A DNA stretch of 64,000 nt, from the NCBI RefSeq assembly GCF_037976325.1, contig NZ_CP150265.1, forward strand, positions 4,273,501 to 4,337,500, written 5' to 3'. Both the position numbers and the translations under genes were made by a program. A model generated the notes under the pieces. That model searched no databases. It saw only the letters and a program-made list of their open reading frames with translations, and had not been told where the DNA came from. The DNA is from Paenibacillus sp. FSL K6-3182. Its GTDB lineage: Bacteria; Bacillota; Bacilli; Paenibacillales; Paenibacillaceae. Position 1 is the first letter of the stretch, and every line of letters starts with the position of its first letter. Shown here in pieces: positions 9,407-17,423 of this stretch.

Positions 9407-10711
9407 TTACGCTTTTAAATATTTTCCAATTTCATTACAAATTCTGTTCAAGTCTTCTTCAAAGCTTTGAACAGCAAATGCAGCAGATAACCTAATTTCC
9501 TTATGGGATTGAGCAACTTCTTCCAATTTACTCTCATAGGTAAGTATGAATTTATCGATAGTAGGGCAGCTCGAATCTGTATATTTTGCAATTCCCTGAA
9601 TGATTTTCAGACGATAATAATCCTCCTTTGGCATTCTTGGAATATCCAAATCACCTTCTCTATTAATGAACATCTTTCTGATAGGGACTGCAGAAAAGTC
9701 AAAATATTTCCCATCCTTATCAGGTTCAGAAAAAGGATCGATCAATAGCGAGGTATAACGGATATACAACAAATACTCTTGATGAATCGTTTCGAAAATT
9801 GGAAAGTTTTCTATATCATGACGTGATAAACTTTCGAGTCTTACCGGATAATTGTCATCCGTCATAAATTTAAGTAAATTTATACCTTTTATATGCAGCT
9901 TACTGATAATATTCATAATTTCTTTCCAATGGGCCAACATCTCACGAATAAGTAATGGTGTAATTGGCCCTTCAGGATAAATTTTATAAACATATTTTTT
10001 GGTATCCTGATCACCGAATATGGCGCTTAATGAAACCTCATTCATAAAGAGCGGCGGATGAACGTATAACGAAATATTTCTTGTTTCTGCTTCAATCGGC
10101 GATTCCATTATGTCTATCGCAATACCTAAATGTTTGTATGCTTTACAGAGTTCTTCAACATTAGGTGATGGGTAATTTGTAGAGCCAATAAATACTTTTT
10201 TCTTAACCGCTGTCGTTAGGACATGATTTGTAGGTCTAGCATGCATCCATCTTGTATCGCCAAAGTAGGTGGAAAAACTAATAATCTCCACACTCGGATT
10301 AAAATCATTCATATAATGGCGAATTAAGCTATGCGAGCCTAAGGTCGGGGAAATTAATAGCATACACTTTACTTTCCTTAGAACCTTAGGATCGATTAGT
10401 TTCAACACTTCGATATAGGCATCCGTTGTGACAGCAAATATAAGGGTATCCCATTCACCTGTAATCGTTTCGTACCCTTTAAATATGTAATCAACAAAAC
10501 ATTCACCCTCCAAAGCACGATGTTTCTCATTCTGAATGCTTACACGTAAACGTTGATTGCTCTGTTCAAGCGCATCATAAAATGACCCAGAACGTACAGA
10601 TTCTCTCCCTACAATCGCTACAGTGCAATCCCAACATTTTTTTAGCTTCAAAGCTAGTTGAATTGAAGCTGGTCCCGTGCCTAACAGCAAAACATGTTTG
10701 AAATCACTCAT
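9407..10711 (-). CDS. cntM: Opine metallophore dehydrogenase CntM
   Basis: NAD(P)H-dependent enzyme that reductively condenses a 2-oxo acid with the nicotianamine-like intermediate to give the finished opine metallophore. It has 434 residues. An N-terminal dinucleotide-binding GTGPAS motif (11-16) and Arg36 at the end of the second strand fit NADPH preference. The segment FSTYFGDTRWMH carries Asp152, which by local alignment corresponds to S. aureus position 150, where Asp gives pyruvate selectivity and Ala allows 2-oxoglutarate. The ATG at 10711 follows GGAAGGAAGGCCTTT. It sits between cntL and cntA, 29 bases from cntL. Cofactor and substrate choice are predictions from those residues. Confidence 0.93.
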   Translation of the reverse strand: MSDFKHVLLLGTGPASIQLALKLKKCWDCTVAIVGRESVRSGSFYDALEQSNQRLRVSIQNEKHRALEGECFVDYIFKGYETITGEWDTLIFAVTTDAYIEVLKLIDPKVLRKVKCMLLISPTLGSHSLIRHYMNDFNPSVEIISFSTYFGDTRWMHARPTNHVLTTAVKKKVFIGSTNYPSPNVEELCKAYKHLGIAIDIMESPIEAETRNISLYVHPPLFMNEVSLSAIFGDQDTKKYVYKIYPEGPITPLLIREMLAHWKEIMNIISKLHIKGINLLKFMTDDNYPVRLESLSRHDIENFPIFETIHQEYLLYIRYTSLLIDPFSEPDKDGKYFDFSAVPIRKMFINREGDLDIPRMPKEDYYRLKIIQGIAKYTDSSCPTIDKFILTYESKLEEVAQSHKEIRLSAAFAVQSFEEDLNRICNEIGKYLKA

Positions 10712-10740
10712 AAAGGCCTTCCTTCCTATCCAAAAGCAGA

Positions 10741-11535
10741 CTATGCTTTTTGGTACAATGCAATATCAAACAAATGATCTGGACGTCTTACCTGTTCAAC
10801 CAACTTCCATTTTTGAGCGTTCACCGCTTTCATTGGGAAATTGAATAATGATTTTATTTGTTCTCCATATCTCATTGCCACAACGACATGCTTATTGGTC
10901 AATGAATAGAGTTGATCCAATATGTCATATTTATTTTCAACGGTTGAGCTAAAAATGATATGGGTCGCCACTTTCGTAAAATCAAGATTTTCCACCAGCC
11001 TATTCTCTAATCGAATATTAAAGCCAATGCTAAATTTCTCTACAACGCTCCTGCCAAGCTCAATAGCTTCATCGTCAATATCTAAACCAACGACCTCCGC
11101 TCCAGTGCGCTTCGCAATCAAAATGGGCGTCATCGGAAATGCACCTGAGCCTATTAATAACACTTTTGAATCCGAGGATAGTTGGAAGCTCCCAAATTCT
11201 TCTTCGATGCACGATTCTATGTTTTTGAAATAATCGGTTATCTCAGCATTTCCTTCATGAAGCTTTAATGCACGATATTTCTCCATAATCGCAACGCAAA
11301 ATGCCGATTTTCTTCTCAGATCCACCACAAGTTGAAGGATATCATTGGAATCATGATGTCCAAGTAGATCCCAAGCTTCATGGTTACTTCTGTTTGTTAC
11401 GAATTTCGAATATTCATCTATTAAATTTTCCATCTCCGAGCTATTGTTAACCGTATGATCATATCGACCTGCTAAACTATCAAATTTATCTGAAAATTCA
11501 ATCAATTTATTTTGAAAACTCTCCACCTTATTCAT
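10741..11535 (-). CDS. cntL: Nicotianamine-synthase-like aminobutanoyltransferase CntL
   Basis: Transfers an aminobutyrate unit from S-adenosylmethionine onto histidine (D-histidine when CntK is present), the middle step of opine metallophore synthesis. The 264-residue protein has the NAS/CntL SAM-binding motif LLIGSGAFPMTPILI (about residues 126-140) followed by the acidic strand VVGLDIDDEAIELG. Its N-terminal third is helical, as in characterised CntL (about 270 residues). Start: ATG at 11535 after GCAGGGGGAAAACA; a longer frame to 11562 would overlap cntK. Sits 26 bases after cntK. Distinct from the second NAS-like gene at 14419-15312. Confidence 0.93.
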   Translation of the reverse strand: MNKVESFQNKLIEFSDKFDSLAGRYDHTVNNSSEMENLIDEYSKFVTNRSNHEAWDLLGHHDSNDILQLVVDLRRKSAFCVAIMEKYRALKLHEGNAEITDYFKNIESCIEEEFGSFQLSSDSKVLLIGSGAFPMTPILIAKRTGAEVVGLDIDDEAIELGRSVVEKFSIGFNIRLENRLVENLDFTKVATHIIFSSTVENKYDILDQLYSLTNKHVVVAMRYGEQIKSLFNFPMKAVNAQKWKLVEQVRRPDHLFDIALYQKA

Positions 11536-11561
11536 TGTTTTCCCCCTGCTATAAAAAATCA

Positions 11562-12395
11562 CTACACTTCTATAAAAGCTTTGCCCTGCGCAACAATTCC
11601 AACAGATCCTTCAATTTTAAGACTTGCAAGTACTTCTTTATAACAATCCGCCATTACTTTAATCGTGCCACCGGGTTGTTTTATTTGTGCAACAACTCCC
11701 TTCTTATTTTTCCATGCTAGATAAGCACCCAATGAAGCAGTACCTGAACCGCAACCCCTTTCCCAGATCATACTGTCTAGATGCGGAACATAAATCAGCG
11801 GAGCTAATTCAGCAGATTGTGATTTATACAATAAAATGCCAACCAAGTTTGCTTTTAAAGTTGATCCAAATAATTTAGCTAATCTTTGCGCTTTATCTCT
11901 ATTCCATTTATCAAATTGCTCTACTTCTATCACAATATGAGTAAACTCCTGGTAACTCACTAGAATAACATCCAGATCGCAACCGTCATGTTTAATCGTT
12001 CTCTTTTCTATCTTGTTAGGAACTGGCATAGCAACTTGACATAAATATTCATTTGCCATTTTTCTTACCTGGCACATGATTAATTTATCTGTTCCTGATA
12101 CCTCTAATCGTAATTCCGCCAAGGCATCCTGATCTAACCCTTTTTCTGACGCAATAAAAGCTGCCAATGACATGCACGCATTCCCGCAAAACTCACCTCC
12201 AGCCATGATCAAATGTGCATCCGCTTCTTTTTTATTCGATTTTTCGATAAAACCTACTTGCTCCGCATTCACGTTGTCATAGGACATCATTTTTGTTGCA
12301 ATATGCTTATACTCATCAACAGGATGATTCGATTTAACTAAAATCGTCATATTTTGTGTTGGATTAAATTTAATAAAATCTATTTCCTGTTTCAT
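11562..12395 (-). CDS. cntK: Histidine racemase CntK
   Basis: Diaminopimelate-epimerase-fold enzyme that, in the cnt context, converts L- to D-histidine, the first step of staphylopine synthesis. About 277 residues. The two acid/base cysteines of the fold are visible, in GGEFCGNACMS (about C70) and ERGCGSGTAS (about C215), both with intact surroundings, so the enzyme should be active. Start ATG 12395 with AGGGTAGTTGTG upstream; a TTG at 12410 is an alternative. It is the first gene of the operon, directly downstream of the Zur-like boxes. A housekeeping DapF is the alternative family member, but position next to cntL and cntM argues for CntK. Confidence 0.92.
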   Translation of the reverse strand: MKQEIDFIKFNPTQNMTILVKSNHPVDEYKHIATKMMSYDNVNAEQVGFIEKSNKKEADAHLIMAGGEFCGNACMSLAAFIASEKGLDQDALAELRLEVSGTDKLIMCQVRKMANEYLCQVAMPVPNKIEKRTIKHDGCDLDVILVSYQEFTHIVIEVEQFDKWNRDKAQRLAKLFGSTLKANLVGILLYKSQSAELAPLIYVPHLDSMIWERGCGSGTASLGAYLAWKNKKGVVAQIKQPGGTIKVMADCYKEVLASLKIEGSVGIVAQGKAFIEV

Positions 12396-12467
12396 CACAA
12401 CTACCCTCAACCCTCCGATTTTTTATTGGTATTCCTTTAATGTGTACAGTTTCCCAAGTTATAAAGT

Positions 12468-12509
12468 GTAATTATTACGATATAACATTGTTTTAAATGT
12501 AATGATTAC
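12468..12509 (-). promoter_or_regulatory. Two Zur-like boxes upstream of cntK
   Basis: GTAATGATTAC (12499-12509) and GTAATTATTAC (12468-12478) are both near-perfect palindromes flanked by CGAT-type bases, giving TCGTAATnATTAC on the minus strand. This fits the Bacillus Zur box core TCGTAATNATTACGA. Their centres are 31 bases apart, about three helical turns, so two dimers would sit on the same DNA face. They lie just downstream of the -10 element and should block transcription when zinc is plentiful. A Fur role cannot be excluded because Fur and Zur boxes overlap in sequence. Confidence 0.82.
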
Positions 12510-12529
12510 GATTATCACTCACAGGTTTG

Positions 12530-12557
12530 ATTATAGCATGATGTTAAACTGTGTCAA
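12530..12557 (-). promoter_or_regulatory. SigmaA promoter of the cnt operon
   Basis: On the minus strand TTGACA (12552-12557) and TATAAT (12530-12535) are both perfect consensus hexamers with a 16-base spacer. Such a strong promoter makes sense only with tight repression, here by the Zur-like boxes immediately downstream. The leader to cntK is about 130 bases; no riboswitch fold was recognised in it. Confidence 0.8.
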
Positions 12558-12645
12558 TATTGATTTTGGTTTTTTTTGGATTTTCAATACTATTTGACGC
12601 TACTAAACAGCGGTTGCGCGGAATTTTGTGTTTTTCAAAAAGAAA

Positions 12646-12667
12646 AAGCCACCTAATAAGGCGGCTT
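12646..12667 (-). terminator. Rho-independent terminator
   Basis: AAGCCACC (12646-12653) pairs with GGCGGCTT (12660-12667) and, on the minus strand, runs into TTTTTCTTTTTG. It probably ended the gene whose remnant lies at 12862-13200. The stretch 12558-12861 otherwise holds no gene that I can support. Confidence 0.7.
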
Positions 12668-12861
12668 ACAATCAAAAAGAGTGCAAAAGAATATTTTCCA
12701 TTCCCCACTCCCAGCTTTAAATCCAATAACAAAGGAACAATTCCCTCCCATTAACCTTTTTCTTCTGTCCTCGACTGGATGAAAATGCTCTGATTAACGA
12801 GAGCTCCTCCATTGTTCATGCTTTTAAAATTCTCTACTGACTTACTATTGTAAATTGTTTT

Positions 12862-13200
12862 TTATCCAGCTAAGCAGTGACTCTTCCTTAGGGCCCAACC
12901 AAGTAAATTTCTTGCGTGAGCCGCACGTACACGGCTGTTCGAAGCGATGGCAAAACGCGCCCAATCCCCAAGCTCTGCAATCGCCTCGTTTGCGGACCAG
13001 CTTATCGTCTTGCCGCCAAAGCCTAGCGCCTCACTGACCGATTTGGCGATGTCCCCGTACGATTCCTCTCCATTTTCGGCAAAGAAATATGATGCGGAAG
13101 GTGCTTTTTCAAGTGCCAACACATACAGCTGAACCAAATCCTTGATGTGTACATTGGACCAGCGGTTTACACCTTTACCAAAACTCATGTGCCGCTCCAA
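12862..13200 (-). pseudogene. C-terminal remnant of an NAD-dependent epimerase/dehydratase
   Basis: About 112 residues read as the second half of an extended SDR (NAD-dependent epimerase family): GVNRWSNVHIKDLVQLYVLALE, then YFFAENGEESYGDIAKSVSEALG and a final NSRVRAAHARNLLGW region. The Rossmann half with the glycine motif and the YxxxK pair, normally about 180 residues, is absent upstream, and no good start or ribosome site is visible. It is therefore a broken gene, probably inactive. It sits between the cnt operon and a GNAT gene in a region with other fragments. Confidence 0.75.
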
Positions 13201-13397
13201 TCTTGATTACGCTCAGCGTAGGCAAAGAAGTTGATTTAAAGTTCATCGTCGTATTCTCTAACGATTCAATGAGCGGAGCGAGCTGGGAATACAACTCCTT
13301 TACCAAGCGGGAATACAGTTCTATAAAATATTGTTGATATCAGTAAAAGTAAGTATAGAGCCGTTTTAATCAAATAAAACAATTACACAGAAGAAAA

Positions 13398-13422
13398 ACC
13401 TTCCAGCAATCGCTTAGAAGGT
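13398..13422 (-). terminator. Terminator after the GNAT gene
   Basis: ACCTTC (13398-13403) pairs with GAAGGT (13417-13422). Both sides carry T-rich tails (GGTTTTTC on the minus strand, CCTTTTTG on the plus), so it may act in both directions. It lies about 85 bases after the end of the acetyltransferase. The rest of 13201-13506 holds no recognisable gene. Confidence 0.65.
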
Positions 13423-13506
13423 CCTTTTTGTTGCTTTTAGTGAAGCTTTTCGTCATACAAAAAACGGTCCAAAAGCTTTCTTGAAGACAGTTTTTTGCAC
13501 AGTTTG

Positions 13507-14058
13507 TTACGTAGCAATATCATGTTGCATGACTTTATTGCAATCTAAAAAGTCTAACCGCTCCACTTTATACAAATCATAGATCTGTTGCGCATTATTT
13601 ATCGATTTATATATTTGATGGTTTATATCATTTGCTAATTTGGCATACGGTAATTTTTCTATCGCCTTCCTCGATCGAATATTTTGTTTACGGACTTTCA
13701 AAAATACCGTTTCGATATTATGCTCAAGGAATAGTTCACTAAAAAAAGATTCCTTCGCTCGTTGGTTATAACCTTTTCCAAAATAAGGAGTTCCAATCCA
13801 TGTGGCTAAAAAGCCGGTTTTATTAACAATATCATATAGATCAATGGTACCAATGGGATGTCCATTCTCATTTATAATTGTTCTAGATATACATGTCTCC
13901 TGTTCTTCTTCAACGATCAACTGTTTGGTTATGAATAAGTATTGTTCATATAATTGGCAATTATAACGAACGTAAGGAAAAACCGCAGGATCCATCATTA
14001 AGTCATACAGTGAATGGCATTCCTGCAAATCACGTTTTTTTAACATTAAATCTACCAC
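13507..14058 (-). CDS. GNAT family N-acetyltransferase, RimJ/RimL type
   Basis: Cytoplasmic acetyl-CoA-dependent transferase of 183 residues. The fold is shown by an N-terminal strand-helix, HPIGTIDLYDIVNKTGFLATWIG (central beta strands), the acetyl-CoA pyrophosphate loop region YFGKGYNQRAKESFF and the late RKQNIRSRKAIEKL motif in which Asn/Ser-Arg-Ala is typical of RimJ/RimL members. The substrate cannot be read. It stands alone between debris and the orphan NAS-like gene, with a terminator on each side, so it is probably its own transcript. Confidence 0.85.
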   Translation of the reverse strand: MVDLMLKKRDLQECHSLYDLMMDPAVFPYVRYNCQLYEQYLFITKQLIVEEEQETCISRTIINENGHPIGTIDLYDIVNKTGFLATWIGTPYFGKGYNQRAKESFFSELFLEHNIETVFLKVRKQNIRSRKAIEKLPYAKLANDINHQIYKSINNAQQIYDLYKVERLDFLDCNKVMQHDIAT

Positions 14059-14276
14059 CTAGTCCTTTTATTTCGCTTATTCTAACCATTAAAGTATATA
14101 AAAGAACTTCGATGCTTTAATTAATTCTATATGGTCTTTGTGTAAATTCATCGTAGAAATTACTTACACTTTAACTGCGGCAGAAAATGATGTGAGCTGA
14201 TCTTATCAGCTTGTCCACCATCCCTCATTTAAAGCGTATCCTATAGCAGATAGGTCTCTAGATGAGCAATAAAAAT

Positions 14277-14296
14277 AGCCACCTCGAAGGGTGGCT
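14277..14296 (-). terminator. Terminator of the orphan NAS-like gene
   Basis: AGCCACC (14277-14283) pairs with GGTGGCT (14290-14296); on the minus strand the hairpin is followed by ATTTTTATTG. It lies about 120 bases after the NAS-like stop codon. The hairpin and its right-hand flank resemble the terminator at 12646-12667. Nothing else was recognised in 14059-14418. Confidence 0.75.
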
Positions 14297-14418
14297 CGCA
14301 CTAAAAAAGTACAAAAGTATAGACTGCTCGACTTATCCCAAACTCCTCATGCAAATCAGATCCTCAAGATCTTCGCCAATAATGTCGATAGCTTTGACGT
14401 TATGTACACGATACGATG

Positions 14419-15312
14419 TCAACCAGGTATAGCAGGAGTAGTCATACTTTCAAGAAACAAGGTCGAATTAATGACTAGCGTTTCTTCAGGCCAAGTTCGC
14501 GTCAGAATCCGCCACCCTTGCTTTTTCAACTGTGATTCATCAACCGCTTCGTACATGATTCGCTTCATTCCCTCAGCTGTTCGAACAGCTACTAGAGAAT
14601 CTGGGGATGTACGTTTAATTTGATTCAGCACCCCAAGCTTATCTCTAACGAGACTAGCTACGAATACTCTACTATAAGAGCTATAATCAAAATCTGATCC
14701 ATTCTCCAATACAACAGTCACTTTATTCCCTAATCCCATACGCTTGAGCAAAAAACATGATGCATCATAGGCCACAGGATCAATTTCCAAGCAGAGAACC
14801 TCAACATCCCCGATAAGATGCAAAATAATAGGACTTAGAGGCATCGGCCCACTTCCAACAAAGACAATCCGAGACTTCACTTTCTGACCATCCGCTCGAG
14901 TAATCCGGCGAAGAGTGGACAGCTCCTCACTAACTAAGGCCATATAAATGTTCCAGTAAGACAGCCTTCGAATGTTATCCAAGACGGAATCCTCTGATTT
15001 GCTAATGTGAAGAGAATCGCCTAACTCTACTAAAAATTCGGCTTCTGACAACTTATCCTGCAAATTTCGTTGGTTCATTCGAATATATTCGTTGCTTAGA
15101 ACGGCCTGTACCTCCTCCGGTAAGTAGTGGGAACGTAATTGAAGTGAAAGGCGCCTAATCATGTTCGCAACTAATTGATTAGCAGGAGACAGATCAACTT
15201 CTTTTTGAAGAAGTTCATTTACTTCACGGATAAAAGCGATAAAGCCGTCAACCATTTGTATTCTTGTTGTGTTGCTTGTAAGTAAAATAGAACCAGATGA
15301 ATAAACCTCCAT
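14419..15312 (-). CDS. Second nicotianamine-synthase-like protein (orphan)
   Basis: 297 residues related to nicotianamine synthase. The diagnostic SAM-binding motif FVGSGPMPLSPIIL (about 151-164) is closer to the canonical NAS GSGPLPLTS form than CntL's is, and is followed by the acidic strand EVLCLEIDP. The N-terminal half is helical, as in NAS. A family enzyme joins aminobutyrate units from S-adenosylmethionine to an amino acid or to each other. The ATG at 15312 follows AAGGAGGAAATGGGTAA. It has its own terminator and no partner racemase, opine dehydrogenase or transporter beside it; the cnt operon lies 2 kb downstream. No Zur-like box was seen upstream. Acceptor and product are unknown; it might supply an alternative scaffold to CntM. 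Confidence 0.82.
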   Translation of the reverse strand: MEVYSSGSILLTSNTTRIQMVDGFIAFIREVNELLQKEVDLSPANQLVANMIRRLSLQLRSHYLPEEVQAVLSNEYIRMNQRNLQDKLSEAEFLVELGDSLHISKSEDSVLDNIRRLSYWNIYMALVSEELSTLRRITRADGQKVKSRIVFVGSGPMPLSPIILHLIGDVEVLCLEIDPVAYDASCFLLKRMGLGNKVTVVLENGSDFDYSSYSRVFVASLVRDKLGVLNQIKRTSPDSLVAVRTAEGMKRIMYEAVDESQLKKQGWRILTRTWPEETLVINSTLFLESMTTPAIPG

Positions 15313-15413
15313 TTACCCATTTCCTCCTTCATTCTCGATCCAATTTCTTACTACAGAATATATTCATATGATTAAGGTTGTATACGAATATAGGAACGTG
15401 GATGGAACAAAGT

Positions 15414-15441
15414 AAGGGGACGCGAATGTTCGCGTCCCCTT
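15414..15441. terminator. Strong bidirectional terminator hairpin
   Basis: AAGGGGACGCGAA and TTCGCGTCCCCTT form a 13-base perfect stem with a 2-base loop. T-rich flanks lie on the plus side (TTTTATCTCTTTC). It follows the reductase fragment on the minus strand and probably terminated that gene. Confidence 0.8.
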
Positions 15442-15508
15442 TTATCTCTTTCACTAGTCACTCACTCAAATACTTACTAAGAACCAAATGCACTCCTCAA
15501 AATGACTT

Positions 15509-15790
15509 TTATTTCGTATATAAGCTTTTCATCAGTTCACGGTTTTTTTTCCTAAACAAGTCATTGTGCGAGGATACCATTCCATTCGCATTTGCATCCG
15601 GATTCACGTATTGCTTCGCTTTATTAACTGCGTTCGCAGCGTCCTGGATCGCCCCCGCAATGAGATGCAGCTTTCCATCATGGTGTAAAATATCGCCTGC
15701 TGCATAGATGCCTGGCATCGATGTTTCGCTCATCGGAGATCCAGAAATCCAATGATCATGGAGCACAACACCATCAGTTGCTAGCTTAAT
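15509..15790 (-). pseudogene. C-terminal fragment of ferredoxin-NADP reductase (YumC/TrxB-like)
   Basis: The open frame ends in a block typical of the YumC-type flavoprotein C-terminus: SMPGIYAAGDILHHDGKLHL, with the FAD-contacting GD, followed by IAGAIQDAANAVNKAK and the tail VSSHN. About 94 codons remain of a protein normally near 330 residues; an in-frame TAG lies just upstream (15791-15793) and the FAD and NADPH domains are missing. It is a decayed or truncated copy, with its terminator still in place at 15414-15441. Confidence 0.8.
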
Positions 15791-15939
15791 CTAAATCGGA
15801 AAATCAATACATATGATTATCTAATTTATTTGTGTATGCGGATGGAGACACACCAAATTTTCTTCGACAATAAATGATGTGGCGTAAGAGGTTTTCCTAT
15901 TTCAAGCAGAACCTTTCGCTGGAATAACTTTAATCACAA

Positions 15940-15978
15940 AAACCGCCTGAAGGCTGTGACAGCCGGTTCAGACGGTTT
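15940..15978 (-). terminator. Terminator of the NmrA-like operon
   Basis: AAACCG at 15940 pairs with CGGTTT at 15973, with inner CTGAA/TTCAG and GCTG/CAGC pairs. On the minus strand the stem ends in GGTTTTTGTG. It begins 29 bases after the stop codon of the gene at 16008. Confidence 0.8.
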
Positions 15979-16007
15979 GGTTTGTGGAACACGCTTTTTA
16001 CAGATGC

Positions 16008-16874
16008 CTACCGAAATATTTCCACATTCTCTTGCAGAAACCCGTCCAGCGTTCGGGGCTGTCTGCCGAGCAAACGCGTGACATCGTCCGTTGGCCTTTC
16101 CGGCACCAACGTAGACATCGTCTGAATTTCCACAACGTGGTTTGCGAGCCAAGGTGGCATGCGCCCTTGATCAGTCAGATTGCGAAGCATCACTTGAGGC
16201 TCCACGTTTATGTAGCGAATCGTCTTGCCTAGCAAAGCGGATAGCTTATCCGCGATCTGCGGATAGCTGTAGATCTCCGATCCGGTAAGCGTATAAATAC
16301 GTCCGGCGGCCTCCTGGTTGGTCAGAATTTCTGCTGCAACGTCCGCTATATCCCGGCAATCGATGAAATTGCAAGGCGCATCGCCCATGACGCCGAAGAA
16401 AGCACCTTGAGCTGTAATCGTCGGAACATGGCGCAGCAAATTTTGCATGAACGCATAGGGACGCAATACCGTGCTAGTCATACCGGACTCGCTCAAAAAC
16501 GATTCGATATCGCGATGCCAGCCGGCGACTGCCACGGGCGAGAGCTCCTCGAAGGCTGGACTGGATATTTTGACGATATGCTCGATGCCAGCTTCGGCGG
16601 CGAGGCGAATAATCGTCATTTCCATCTCGGCCTGTCTCGGGCTGTTGGATATGGTCAAGAAGAGCTGCTTCACTCCCGCAAACGCGCGACGAAGCGATTC
16701 GGGATCGGCGGCATCTGCCCCTGCCACCTCGATCGTGGATTTATCTGCATCTCCGAGCCGGTTGCGCAGCATCTCCGGTTCCCTGCTGAGTGCCCGAGCG
16801 GGCACCCCAAGATCGGCCAAACGTTTCAAAAGTTCGCTCCCTATCGTGCCTGTTGCTCCAATAATCGCTATCAT
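16008..16874 (-). CDS. NmrA-like NAD(P)H-binding oxidoreductase
   Basis: Atypical SDR of 288 residues. The N-terminal MIAIIGATGTIGSELLKRL is the NmrA/HSCARG-type dinucleotide motif GxxGxxG. The middle shows VKQLFLTISNSPRQAEMEM and SGMTSTVLRPYAFMQNLL, as in NAD(P)H-quinone reductase-like members (QorB class). It lacks the classical catalytic YxxxK, so it may be a redox sensor or a quinone reductase. It overlaps the upstream membrane-protein gene by 4 bases and shares its MarR-controlled operon, which fits a role in electrophile or quinone stress. Cytoplasmic. Confidence 0.85.
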   Translation of the reverse strand: MIAIIGATGTIGSELLKRLADLGVPARALSREPEMLRNRLGDADKSTIEVAGADAADPESLRRAFAGVKQLFLTISNSPRQAEMEMTIIRLAAEAGIEHIVKISSPAFEELSPVAVAGWHRDIESFLSESGMTSTVLRPYAFMQNLLRHVPTITAQGAFFGVMGDAPCNFIDCRDIADVAAEILTNQEAAGRIYTLTGSEIYSYPQIADKLSALLGKTIRYINVEPQVMLRNLTDQGRMPPWLANHVVEIQTMSTLVPERPTDDVTRLLGRQPRTLDGFLQENVEIFR

Positions 16875-17380
16875 CTTCGATCTCCTCCGTTTAACGTATC
16901 ATTTTTTTCCAACACCTTGCGCCAACGCCATGTTATGATCGTGCTTGCAATCGTGCCGGATAATGGAAAATCGATCCATATGCGATCAAACCAAATCGAA
17001 TAGTCGCTCAAACGAACTGTATCCGGCACTTTGTTCGTCACCCATGCGGCGTAAAAGCCGAGCGAAGCGCAGATTATCGCGAACATGACAACGACTAGCA
17101 AACGAGGCGGTCCAACAACCCATCGTTTGCTTCTCCCCCGTTTACGCAGCCAAAGCCCCAACAGCCATGCGATCAGCGCGGACGTTCCCCCAATTGTGGT
17201 TAACGCAGCGATCTGAAGACTCTTGTCGCCTGTGATCAGTCCCCCGATGCCTGCCATGACGGCGGGCGAAACATAGGCCATCAGTACTTCGCGCCATAGC
17301 ACAAAACCTTTCAATTCGGGACCCTCCGATGCAAGGCTATAAGCAGGATCTGTTTTGTGCGAATGCTTCACATTGTTCAT
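16871..17380 (-). CDS. Small membrane protein of unknown function in the MarR operon
   Basis: 169 residues with about four hydrophobic segments (around VLMAYVSPAVMAGIGGLI, ALTTIGGTSALIAWLLGLWL, LLVVVMFAIICASLGFYAAW and PLSGTIASTIITW). I do not recognise a named family. The start ATG at 17380 follows GAAAGGGGTGACAAC; a longer frame to 17473 would run through the 32-base operator at 17424-17455 and is rejected. It overlaps the NmrA-like gene by 4 bases and is co-transcribed with it. A channel or efflux accessory role is possible but unproven. Confidence 0.75.
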   Translation of the reverse strand: MNNVKHSHKTDPAYSLASEGPELKGFVLWREVLMAYVSPAVMAGIGGLITGDKSLQIAALTTIGGTSALIAWLLGLWLRKRGRSKRWVVGPPRLLVVVMFAIICASLGFYAAWVTNKVPDTVRLSDYSIWFDRIWIDFPLSGTIASTIITWRWRKVLEKNDTLNGGDRR

Positions 17381-17423
17381 GTTGTCACCCCTTTCTTCCA
17401 AGATTTGCTGCAACTGTTTATAT

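Noticed and set aside
12418..12535. Riboswitch in the cnt leader
   Set aside because: The leader is explained by the promoter and Zur-like palindromes; no known riboswitch fold was recognised.
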